Shown piece by piece: positions 52,830-60,548 of a DNA stretch of 64,000 nucleotides. This DNA comes from Pseudoroseomonas ludipueritiae (lineage in GTDB: Bacteria; Pseudomonadota; Alphaproteobacteria; Acetobacterales; Acetobacteraceae). Under the pieces are notes generated by a model. That model searched no databases, had not been told where the DNA came from, and saw only the letters and a program-made list of their open reading frames with translations. Every line of letters starts with the position of its first letter. Positions within the stretch are counted from its first letter, which is position 1. Location of the stretch: positions 1 to 64,000 of the forward strand of contig NZ_JACTUZ010000003.1 of the NCBI RefSeq assembly GCF_014490445.1, given 5' to 3'. The position numbers and the translations under genes were made by a program.

Positions 52830-53312
52830 ATGCTGTCCCGACTGCATCTCGAACTGATCTTCGCCGGCCTGGTGTTCCTGATTGGCCTGGGCGGCCTCTA
52901 CGGCTCGGCCGAGTTGAACACGGGCTGGGCGTCGGACGGGCCGCAAGCCGGCTTCTTCCCTTTCCGCGTCGCCCTGATCCTGATGGCGGCGGCGGTGCTG
53001 GTGGCGGTGCAGGCCTGGCGCGGCCGGGCCGCGCTGCGCCAGGTGCCGGTGGCCGACCATGCGGGCCTCGGGCGCGTGCTATGGTTCGGCCTGCCGATCA
53101 TCGGCATGGTGGCGCTGGCCCAGTGGCTTGGCCTCTATGTCGCCATGGCGGCCTATCTGCTGTTCACCATCCGGCTGCGCGGCCGCCGCCCCTGGACAAC
53201 CTGCCTCGGCGTCGCGCTCGGGGTGCCTATCGTCACCTTCATCGTGTTCGAGCGGTGGTTCCAGGTGCCCCTGCTCAAAGGGCCGCTCGAAATCATGCTC
53301 GGCCTGGGCTGA
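52830..53312 (+). CDS. tctB: Tripartite tricarboxylate transporter small membrane subunit
   Basis: The 160-residue protein has four predicted membrane helices, with the second pair separated by a polar loop (LRQVPVADHAGLGR). GWASDGPQAGFFPF near residue 33 is the typical TctB pattern (GPGFFP-like). It is placed between tctC and tctA as in the standard operon, 21 bases after tctC. Confidence 0.88.
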   Translation: MLSRLHLELIFAGLVFLIGLGGLYGSAELNTGWASDGPQAGFFPFRVALILMAAAVLVAVQAWRGRAALRQVPVADHAGLGRVLWFGLPIIGMVALAQWLGLYVAMAAYLLFTIRLRGRRPWTTCLGVALGVPIVTFIVFERWFQVPLLKGPLEIMLGLG

Positions 53313-53322
53313 GGGGAACGCC

Positions 53323-54855
53323 ATGTTCGCCAATCTCGAAGCATTGGTTCATGGCTTCAGCGTCGCGCTCACCGCCTACCACGTCCTGCTGATCGTGTCC
53401 GGGGTGCTGCTCGGCATCCTGGTGGGCGTGCTGCCGGGCCTCGGCGCCCCCAATGGCGTGACGCTGCTGCTGCCACTGACCTTCTCGATGGACCCCGTCT
53501 CGGCCATCATCCTCCTGACCAGCCTGTATTGGGGCGCGCTCTTCGGCGGCTCCACCACCTCGATCCTGTTCAATATCCCGGGCGAGCCTTCCTCCGTCGC
53601 CACCACCTTCGACGGATATCCGATGGCGCGGCAGGGGCGCGCGACGGAGGCGCTGACCTATGCCTTCCTTTCCGCGGGCTTCGGCGCCCTGGTCGGCATC
53701 ATCGTCATCACGCTGCTCTCCACGGCCGTCGCCTCCTTCGCGCTGCGCTTCGGGCCGCCGGAATATTTCGCGGTCTATCTGCTCGCCTTCGCTTCCTTCA
53801 TCGCCTTCGGTGGCGGCGCGCCGCTCAAGACGATCGTGTCGCTCTGCCTCGGCTTCGGCTTCGGCATGATGGGGACGGACACGGTCTCCGGCTCCATGCG
53901 CCTGACCTTCGGGCTGGACGAGCTGATCCGTGGCATCTCCTTCCTGGTGGTGGTGATCGGCCTCTTCGGGCTCGGCGAGCTGCTGCTGACCATCGAGGAG
54001 GGACCCGAATTCAAGGGCGCCAGCGGCCGCATCGACCCACGCGCCATGCTGCGCGCGGCGGCGCGGATGCCGCGCTACTGGCTGGCCATGCTGCGCGGCA
54101 GCGCGGTGGGCGTCTGGATGGGCGTCACACCGGGCGGGCCGACCGCCGCCTCCTTCATGTCCTACGGCATCGCCCGCCGCGTCTCGCGCAACCGCGGCCG
54201 CTTCGGCAAGGGGGAGCCGGAGGGCGTGATCGCGCCGGAAACCGCCGACCATTCCGCCGGCACGGCGGCGATGCTGCCGATGCTCTCCCTCGGCATTCCC
54301 GGCTCCGCCACCTCGGCGGTGATGCTGGGCGGGCTGATGATCTGGGGGCTGAACCCGGGGCCGATGCTCTTTGCCGAGCAGAAGGATTTCGTCTGGGGCA
54401 TGATCGCCTCGATGTACCTGGGCAATGTCGTCGGCGTCGTGCTGGCCCTGGCGACGGTGCCGCTCTTCGCCGCGATGCTCTCCATCTCCTTCTCGATCAT
54501 CGGGCCGATCATCGTCACGGTCTGCCTGGTGGGCGCCTATACCGTGGCCGGGGCCGGCTTCGACCTGTGGCTGGCGCTGCTTTTCGGCATCGCCGGCTAC
54601 CTGATGAAGAAGCTCGACTATCCGCTTGCGCCCTTGGTGCTGGCCATGGTCATCGGTGACAAGGCGGAAGATGCCTTTCGGCAGTCGATGCTGGTGTCCA
54701 ACGGCTCCCTGAGCATCCTGTGGTCGAACTGGCTGGTGGGCACGCTGACCACCTTGGCCATCCTGTTCCTGCTCTGGCCTCTCCTGGCCGTGCTGCTGCG
54801 CCGCCGGCCGGCGGAGAGCCTCGCCCTGGCAGCCCATCCGGAGCAGGACGCATGA
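53323..54855 (+). CDS. tctA: Tripartite tricarboxylate transporter large membrane subunit
   Basis: The 510-residue protein has about 12 membrane helices. Duplicated motifs VLPGLGAPNGVTLLLPLTFSM near residue 30 and GVTPGGPTAASFMSYGIARR near 270 are the TctA signatures, along with FNIPGEPSSVATTFDGYPMA and LGIPGSATSAVMLGGLMIWG. ATG 53323 lies just after the tctB stop, preceded by GAGGGG. It forms the ion-coupled channel subunit with TctB. Confidence 0.93.
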   Translation: MFANLEALVHGFSVALTAYHVLLIVSGVLLGILVGVLPGLGAPNGVTLLLPLTFSMDPVSAIILLTSLYWGALFGGSTTSILFNIPGEPSSVATTFDGYPMARQGRATEALTYAFLSAGFGALVGIIVITLLSTAVASFALRFGPPEYFAVYLLAFASFIAFGGGAPLKTIVSLCLGFGFGMMGTDTVSGSMRLTFGLDELIRGISFLVVVIGLFGLGELLLTIEEGPEFKGASGRIDPRAMLRAAARMPRYWLAMLRGSAVGVWMGVTPGGPTAASFMSYGIARRVSRNRGRFGKGEPEGVIAPETADHSAGTAAMLPMLSLGIPGSATSAVMLGGLMIWGLNPGPMLFAEQKDFVWGMIASMYLGNVVGVVLALATVPLFAAMLSISFSIIGPIIVTVCLVGAYTVAGAGFDLWLALLFGIAGYLMKKLDYPLAPLVLAMVIGDKAEDAFRQSMLVSNGSLSILWSNWLVGTLTTLAILFLLWPLLAVLLRRRPAESLALAAHPEQDA

Positions 54856-54913
54856 GGAATGCCATGCCTGCCGGCCGGTACGGCTGCGCTTCACGCATCC
54901 TCACCCGGAAAGC

Positions 54914-55096
54914 GACAGCCGGAAAAAGGCCGCGAGGCTCTTCAGGAAACAACTGAAGGAGCGGGCCGATGGTGCCGTCACCGCGCAGGTCTTCGGCAAT
55001 GGCGTGCTGGGCAGCGGCCAGGCCAGCACCGCCCCGGCCCGCGGCGGCACGCCGGATATCGCCAGCACTGCGGCGCGGGTCGAAAAGGCCCGCTGA
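54914..55096 (+). pseudogene. Fragment of a TRAP transporter binding protein (DctP-like)
   Basis: A frame of about 60 codons ends at TGA 55094-55096. It contains AARLFRKQLKERADGAVTAQV, FGNGVLGSGQ and GGTPDIASTAAR in order. This follows the early part of DctP proteins, where a helix with Glu-Arg-x-x-Gly precedes a beta strand, then a Leu-Gly motif, then Gly-Thr-x-Asp. The remaining 250 or more residues are absent. It lies in the 342-base gap between tctA and the SAF gene, so an older transporter gene probably stood here and was replaced or deleted. Confidence 0.6.
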
Positions 55097-55197
55097 TGCG
55101 CGGCGTCATGCCGTTCCTGCTGGTTCCGCTGCCGCAGACCGTCCCACGCCATTGCGCCGGTTCCGCTGAAGCCCGTTCCCCAGACCAAGAGATTGCC

Positions 55198-56580
55198 ATG
55201 AACCATGAGATCCTGTTCCGCAGCCTGGGCGACCGCCGCTTCCGCGTCGGCGTCACCGGCGCCAAGGGCAGCTTCAGCCGGACCCTGCTTTCGCAGATCC
55301 GGGCTGTGCCGCAATTGCAACTGGCGGCGCTGTGCGACCTGGACCCGCAGGGGGTCCTGACGGTGCTGCGGGAACTCGGCTTTCCATCGGAGGCGGCCCT
55401 GCTCTGCGAGGATGCCGGCGCCGCCCGGCAGGCCGCCGGGGCCGGCAGGATCGTCGTGCTGCGCGACCATGCGCTCCTGGCCGCTGTGCCGCTCGACATC
55501 GTGGTGGAAGCGACCGGGCAGCCGGAGGCCGGGGCGCAGGTCGCGATGGAAGCGATCCGGCGCAATGTGCATGTGGCCATGGTCACGAAGGAAACGGATT
55601 CGGTTGTCGGGCCGCATCTGAACCAGCTCGCGAAGGAGCATGGCGTTGTCTACACCACCGCCGATGGCGACCAGCCGGCCAACCTGATCGGCCTTGTCAC
55701 CTGGGCGCGGCTGCTGGGCTTCGATGTGGTGGCCGCGGGGAAGTCCAGTGAATACGACTTCATCTTCGACCATGCGACCGGTGTCGTGACCCAGACGGAC
55801 CAGCGCTGCACCGCACCCGCCCTGGCCGATCTCTGGACATTGGGCGAGGACATCCCGGCGCGCCTGGCGGAACGCTCGGCGGCCCTGGCTGCCCTGCCGC
55901 AGAGCGCGACGCCGGATTATTGCGAAATGAATATCGTGGCCAATTCCACCGGCCTGCTGCCCTCGCGGGACGCGCTCAATTACCCGGTCTGCCGCATCTC
56001 CGAACTGGCGGATATCTTCATACCCCGCGCCGAGGGCGGCATCCTGGACCGGACCGGGGTGGTGGATGTGTTCAACTGCCTGCGCCGGCCGGAGGAAGTC
56101 AGCTTCGGCGGCGGCGTCTTCGTCATCGTCCGCTGCGGCGATGCCGTGGTCTGGGAGATGCTGCGGGAGAAGGGGCATGTGGTCAGCCGCAATGGCCGCT
56201 ATGCCTGCATCTTCCAGCCCTACCACCTGATGGGGCTGGAGACGCCCGTCTCGCTGCTCTCCGCGGCGGGACAGGGGCGCGCCTCGGGCAGCGATACCCA
56301 GCGCTCGCATGCCGTCATGGTCGCCCGCGCGGATCGCGACTTCCAGGCCGGGGAAGTGCTCGAGATGGGCGGGCACCACCATGTCATGACCGGCTGCACC
56401 GCGCTTCTGCTGCCGGCCACCGAGGCGGAAGGCCTGGTGCCCTTCTACCTTGCCGCCCACAAGCGGCTGCGCGTCGATCTTCCACGCGGTACCCTGCTGC
56501 GCGAGGACATGGTTGATCTTGAAGGCTCGGTGATGCAGCGGTTGCGCCGGTCCGTCAGCCTTCAGCCGCCCAAGGACTGA
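55198..56580 (+). CDS. SAF-domain, homoserine-dehydrogenase-like oxidoreductase
   Basis: The 460-residue protein begins with a Rossmann domain (VGVTGAKGSFSRTLLSQI, residues 18-35, then LCDLDPQ). It continues with a catalytic domain containing VVEATGQPEAG, MVTKETDSVVGP and GKSSEYDF. A C-terminal SAF domain (about 355-450) holds ARADRDFQAGEVLEMGG and LPRGTLLREDMVDL. This is the COG4091 layout, found in catabolic operons for sugar acids. The ATG at 55198 fits the homology. It is the last recognisable gene of the GntR-regulated operon and is a candidate dehydrogenase for the transported acid. Confidence 0.8.
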   Translation: MNHEILFRSLGDRRFRVGVTGAKGSFSRTLLSQIRAVPQLQLAALCDLDPQGVLTVLRELGFPSEAALLCEDAGAARQAAGAGRIVVLRDHALLAAVPLDIVVEATGQPEAGAQVAMEAIRRNVHVAMVTKETDSVVGPHLNQLAKEHGVVYTTADGDQPANLIGLVTWARLLGFDVVAAGKSSEYDFIFDHATGVVTQTDQRCTAPALADLWTLGEDIPARLAERSAALAALPQSATPDYCEMNIVANSTGLLPSRDALNYPVCRISELADIFIPRAEGGILDRTGVVDVFNCLRRPEEVSFGGGVFVIVRCGDAVVWEMLREKGHVVSRNGRYACIFQPYHLMGLETPVSLLSAAGQGRASGSDTQRSHAVMVARADRDFQAGEVLEMGGHHHVMTGCTALLLPATEAEGLVPFYLAAHKRLRVDLPRGTLLREDMVDLEGSVMQRLRRSVSLQPPKD

Positions 56581-56708
56581 AATTCTCCCACGAGCGGCGC
56601 GGCCAGGGCACCCTGGCGAGGGTTGCCAGGGCACCGCGCCCATCCACGCGCCGGGAGGCGAAACAGCCGTTTCCAGGAGCAGCCCCTCCCCGCTCCTGGA
56701 GCGCGTCG

Positions 56709-56900
56709 GTGGAAGCCGTCTCGATATCGCCGGATGCCGTGACCATCGCCGCCGTGACATCCTGCACCAACACCTCCGACCTCAGCCTGCTGGTTGCCGC
56801 CGCGCTGCTCGCCTCGCCACCCCTGGCCGTGGCCTATGCCATCGCCGGACGCGCCGCGCCGGGTATCGGCCAGGACCTGCTGGGGGCCACGCGTGAGGTG
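56709..56900 (+). pseudogene. Aconitase-family remnant with internal deletion
   Basis: Within one plus frame, VTIAAVTSCTNTSDLSLLVAA (the [4Fe-4S] Cys and substrate region of AcnA-type aconitase) is followed directly by LLASPPLAVAYAIAG, which lies about 100 or more residues later in intact enzymes. The rest of the frame to 57254 has no resemblance. Neither flank shows more aconitase sequence. The 56581-57272 gap otherwise holds nothing I recognise. Confidence 0.7.
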
Positions 56901-57272
56901 AGCCTGATCCAGGCCGGCGGCATGCCCCGGCCGTCCTGCGCCGTGCCCTGGCCGCCGACCGTGATCGCTGCGGGCGGGAAGCGCCTGCCGACCTGTTGCC
57001 CCGGGGCGGCAGGCATGGCAGGGAAAGGTGAGGCGCGGTCCCTGCTGCGGCGGCTCAACGGCCCGCAAGGCCCCGATGTTCGAGGCTTTTACGCCACGCT
57101 CAGGCTCAAGAGGCAATCGGTGATCCGGTGTGCCACGCCCCACTTCAAAGGAGCAGGCGAGCAGCTTTACCGTGGAGGCCATAATACCACCCGTCCACGC
57201 TACTTTCCGCTGGCCGAAACCTCATATGAGCGACAGAAGCACTGCTGGCCCTGAAAGGTGACGAACAACACC

Positions 57273-58331
57273 ATGAATGATGCGAATATCAACGTCGCTC
57301 CAAGGCTCACGGAACTGGCGCATGGCGGTGGCTGTGGCTGCAAGCTGGCGCCGTCCGTGTTGCAGAAGTTGCTTTCCCGCCAGCCTGCGGCCCAGCCCTT
57401 CAGCCAGCTCCTCGTCGGCACGGAAACGGCGGATGACGCGGCGGTCTGGCAGGTGGACGAGAACCTGACGGTGATCGCCACCACGGATTTCTTCATGCCC
57501 ATGGTGGACAACCCGCGCGATTTCGGGCGCATCGCCGCCACCAACGCGATCTCCGACATCTACGCCATGGGCGGGCGGCCCATCATGGCGCTCGCCATCC
57601 TTGGCATGCCGATCAGCAAGCTGCCGCCGGAAGTGATCGCGGAGGTGCTGGAAGGCGGCGCTTCGGTCTGCGCCGAGGCCGGCATTCCGGTCGCCGGTGG
57701 CCACTCGATCGACTCCCTGGAGCCGATCTATGGCCTGGCCGTCATCGGCCTGGGGCACCCCAAGCAGCTGCGCCGCAACAGCGGGGCACAGCCGGGCGAC
57801 GCGCTGATCCTGACCAAGGGCATCGGCGTCGGCATCTATTCCGCCGCCATCAAGCGGCAGGCTTTGCCGGAAGGCGGCTATGAGGAGATGCTGGCCTCGA
57901 CCACGCTGCTGAACCGCATCGGCTCCAGCCTGGCCAGCGATCCCGCCGTGCATGGCATCACCGATGTCACCGGCTTCGGCCTGCTCGGCCATGGGCTGGA
58001 GATGGCGCGCGGCTCCAGCGTCACCCTGACCATAGAGCAGGATGCCGTGCCGCTTCTGGCCCAGGCGGAGGCCCTGGCGCAGCAGGGCTTCGTCACCGGC
58101 GCCTCGCACCGCAACTGGGACAGCTACAGCAGCGGCGTGACCCTGCCGGAAGGCTGCCCGGACTGGCGCCGCCTGCTGCTGACGGACCCGCAGACTTCAG
58201 GCGGGCTGCTGATCTCCTGCGCAGCGGAGGCAGCGCCCGCCCTGGTCGGCCGCATCCGCGAAGCTGGCTACCCGCTGGCGCGCCAGATCGGCACCATCAC
58301 GGCCGGCCAGCCATGCGTGGTGGTGCGGTAA
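57273..58331 (+). CDS. selD: Selenide, water dikinase (selenophosphate synthetase)
   Basis: The 352-residue protein has the N-terminal catalytic motif [10 protein letters not shown] (Cys21, Cys23, Lys24); the usual Cys/Sec position is a Cys here, so it is not itself a selenoprotein. The AIR-synthase-like fold continues with [38 protein letters not shown] and the C-terminal [13 protein letters not shown] at 57258 is an alternative start. It makes selenophosphate from selenide and ATP, the selenium donor for SelA. The SelA/SelB/SelC genes lie 2-6 kb away on the opposite strand. Confidence 0.95.
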   Translation: MNDANINVAPRLTELAHGGGCGCKLAPSVLQKLLSRQPAAQPFSQLLVGTETADDAAVWQVDENLTVIATTDFFMPMVDNPRDFGRIAATNAISDIYAMGGRPIMALAILGMPISKLPPEVIAEVLEGGASVCAEAGIPVAGGHSIDSLEPIYGLAVIGLGHPKQLRRNSGAQPGDALILTKGIGVGIYSAAIKRQALPEGGYEEMLASTTLLNRIGSSLASDPAVHGITDVTGFGLLGHGLEMARGSSVTLTIEQDAVPLLAQAEALAQQGFVTGASHRNWDSYSSGVTLPEGCPDWRRLLLTDPQTSGGLLISCAAEAAPALVGRIREAGYPLARQIGTITAGQPCVVVR

Positions 58332-58353
58332 CCGGCGCCATCCCCGCTTGTTC

Positions 58354-58388
58354 TATAATGGCGGCGCAGGCGCGGGGCCGCCCCGCGC
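58354..58388 (+). promoter_or_regulatory. TATAAT element followed by GC hairpin between selD and the next gene
   Basis: TATAAT at 58354-58359 is followed by a hairpin with arms GCGCGGGG (58370-58377) and CCCCGCGC (58381-58388) and a CCG loop. The hairpin has no T-run. It may be a terminator for selD or part of the leader of the small exported protein gene at 58432. No good -35 hexamer precedes the TATAAT. Confidence 0.4.
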
Positions 58389-58431
58389 GTTGTGCCTGGT
58401 ACCGGCGCCCGCTTCACAGGAGTTGAACCCC

Positions 58432-58767
58432 ATGCGTCCACAGCCGAAGGTGATCGCGTTTCTGGCCGCGCTGGCCTTGGCCTCGCCCGCCCTGGCCCAG
58501 AATCCGCCTTCCGCGCAGAGCCTCGATACGCGGCCGGGCTGCGGCCAGAACAACCGCGCCGAGCCGGGCACCCAGCCGCAGAAGGAAAGCGGTGATGGCA
58601 CCGCGCCCGGCAATGCCGGCTCCACGGGCTGGAGCGGCGGCACCGGCGGTTCCTATATCGGCACCAACCCCGCAGGGGCGACCGGCGCATCCCGGACCTG
58701 GCAGCCGCCGACGGCGCGCGGCCTCGACCCCATCGGCGCCCCGAAGCGCGCCGCCCCGGTCTGCTGA
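58432..58767 (+). CDS. Small exported protein, unknown function
   Basis: The 111-residue protein has a signal peptide (cleavage after ALAQ, about 23). The mature part is rich in Gly, Pro, Thr and Asn, without predicted secondary structure. It has one Cys near the start (RPGCGQNN) and Cys as the last residue. CAGGAG precedes the ATG. It follows selD by 100 bases in the same direction but shows no motif linking it to selenium. Confidence 0.6.
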   Translation: MRPQPKVIAFLAALALASPALAQNPPSAQSLDTRPGCGQNNRAEPGTQPQKESGDGTAPGNAGSTGWSGGTGGSYIGTNPAGATGASRTWQPPTARGLDPIGAPKRAAPVC

Positions 58768-58781
58768 AGGCGCGCCCAGGC

Positions 58782-59162
58782 TCAATGCGGCTTCAGTTCC
58801 TCCAATTGAAGCCGCAGCCCATCCGCGTTGAAGAACTCACCTTCGCGGATCAGGGTGCGGTCCTCGTGCAGCTTGCGGGTCAGGGCGCCAAGCCTCGCGC
58901 GAGCCTCGGCATCCCGCACCAGCCCTTCCCGCCCGGCACGGAAGAACACGGCGCCGGACCATGCCACCCCGGCACCGGCGAAAAGCGATACCATCTCCGG
59001 CCAGCGCGTCTCGTCCCCCACCACATGCAGCCAGGCGGAGCGCAGTGGCTCCACTGTCGTCTCGGTGATGCGCACCAGCACAAAGAGCATGGTGAAATCG
59101 CCCACCTCGCCATGGGTGCCGGCGATCCATTCGTCGAAGTCGGTCTGGATGGGGGCGGTCAT
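58782..59162 (-). CDS. Conserved-looking cytoplasmic protein, unknown function
   Basis: The 126-residue protein has no signal peptide or membrane helix. The sequence alternates helices and strands (FTMLFVLVRITETTVEPLRSAWLHVV, GAGVAWSGAVFFRAGREGLV). Composition is that of a real gene rather than an antisense frame. It is convergent with the small exported gene at 58432. I do not recognise the family. Confidence 0.6.
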   Translation of the reverse strand: MTAPIQTDFDEWIAGTHGEVGDFTMLFVLVRITETTVEPLRSAWLHVVGDETRWPEMVSLFAGAGVAWSGAVFFRAGREGLVRDAEARARLGALTRKLHEDRTLIREGEFFNADGLRLQLEELKPH

Positions 59163-60548
59163 GATGCTGTCCCGGATGGCAAGGAATGGGCCACGATACA
59201 GAGGCTTACCAATTTGATGTTAAAAGACATTGTTCCGTAATACCGAAAGAAATACCCGGCCTGATTGGCCCATGCTAACCGCGAAAGCGGAGGGCGGCTG
59301 AGCAAAATCCTTGTTCAGCTTCCGCTCGCTTTGATACCGTTCCGCCCATGAGCCAATCATCCCCCTCCCCGTGTCAGCCGACAGGCGCGCGGCGATGGCA
59401 GCGACATGGGCGCTGCTGGAGCGGAGTAGCGCCTAGAGCGCCAGATGTACGGCGGCGGCAGCGCCTTGTGGTCCAGCCATGATCGACCAGAGCGAACAGG
59501 CCGCCCTTCTGGCCCAAGTTCCCGCCGTTCAGCGGGTGCCCCTCCATGACCAGCGTATTGTGGACGCCGCAGGACCGCACTGTGGCGCCACGGTATTCCC
59601 GGGCCGTCCATTCGCCTTCACCAGCCGGACCCCAGGTGCGAGATCAGGTTGCTCATGCGGATGATCTAACCGCGCGGCAGGAGCGCGGCCATGCCAACAA
59701 TTATGGCGGGTATCTCAAGGTGTAGGCTTAGGCACTATATTGAGGGATTATCGTGCGGCGATGGTGCGGAAGCAGGCCGCAGCAGGATGGGAAGCGGAGA
59801 TAACTACTTCCTGCTTAGCCTCCTCGGGCAGAGTTGAGGGCGAGCAGGTAAGTGGCACCGTCATGGCTCAACGTTGCAAAGCGGCTGTCCCAAAGGTTCT
59901 GTGTCCACTTCAGGAAGGTCAGTGCGTGCGGATTGCCGCGCTTCGCCCCACGAAGACGCGGCGCCAGGATATGCATCGCTGCGAGGATCAGGCCAGCGCA
60001 AGTCCAAGGCTGCGGAGCGAGTGGAGGACGTGGTTCCCAAGGCTGAGCAGCACGTCCGCTGCGTGTACCTCTGCCCACTTCGGCGGTTCTGAGCGTACCA
60101 AACGTGGGCCATGGCTTCGAATGGCCGGGTGGTCGCGTGAGCCTTCGCCGCCCGCTTCAGCCGCTTCTCGGTGTTGAGGTCGCGCCCGGCCGCACCGGAT
60201 GAGGGTGGCATCCCATTGCTGGTAGGCGCAAGCCGACGACACGCGCGGGTATTATCCTATGGGTGGTGTCTTTTATCGACCACCATGTTCGTAGCGGTAG
60301 ATCCACCGCTTCGATCTATTCGGCACGGTCTGAAGATGCGGGCCGCCGCCTTCGCCCAGGCAGTAAAGCTTCTCTCCCGGTGCCGCCGCCGCACCCGCCT
60401 ATCGGTCAGCACCGGACCTTCCGATGCCCGGTATCCCGCATAGGCCGGGTCGAATGTCCCTCAACAAAGGGCTTCAACAGGAACAAAGCGGGACATCCAA
60501 TCCACCCGATGTTCTTGGACTTATTTGAGCCTATTTAAGATTGGGTAT
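59163..60548. other. Long stretch without recognisable gene
   Basis: About 1.39 kb, mixed in GC content and lower around 60230-60330 and 60500-60545. Frames of up to about 145 codons occur on both strands but none has family features. Short minus-strand segments near 59860-60240 read like decayed coding sequence, possibly a lost transposase or other gene; I could not assign them. The 3' end of selB and of the tRNA-Sec gene lies at its right edge. Confidence 0.4.

Noticed and set aside
53293-54894. 533-codon minus-strand frame opposite tctA
   Set aside because: Gln/His/Arg-rich shadow of the membrane protein on the plus strand.
54901-56760. 619-codon minus-strand frame opposite the SAF-domain gene
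   Set aside because: Shadow frame; the plus strand has clear Rossmann and SAF signatures.
58765-58810. TGA stop of the small exported protein read as a selenocysteine codon (Cys followed by TGA)
   Set aside because: Continuation past TGA gives only a dozen unlike residues before another stop, and no convincing SECIS-like hairpin was seen directly downstream.
59815-60240. Decayed insertion sequence left of selC
   Set aside because: No terminal inverted repeats or DDE-type motifs were found; the similarity was only an impression.
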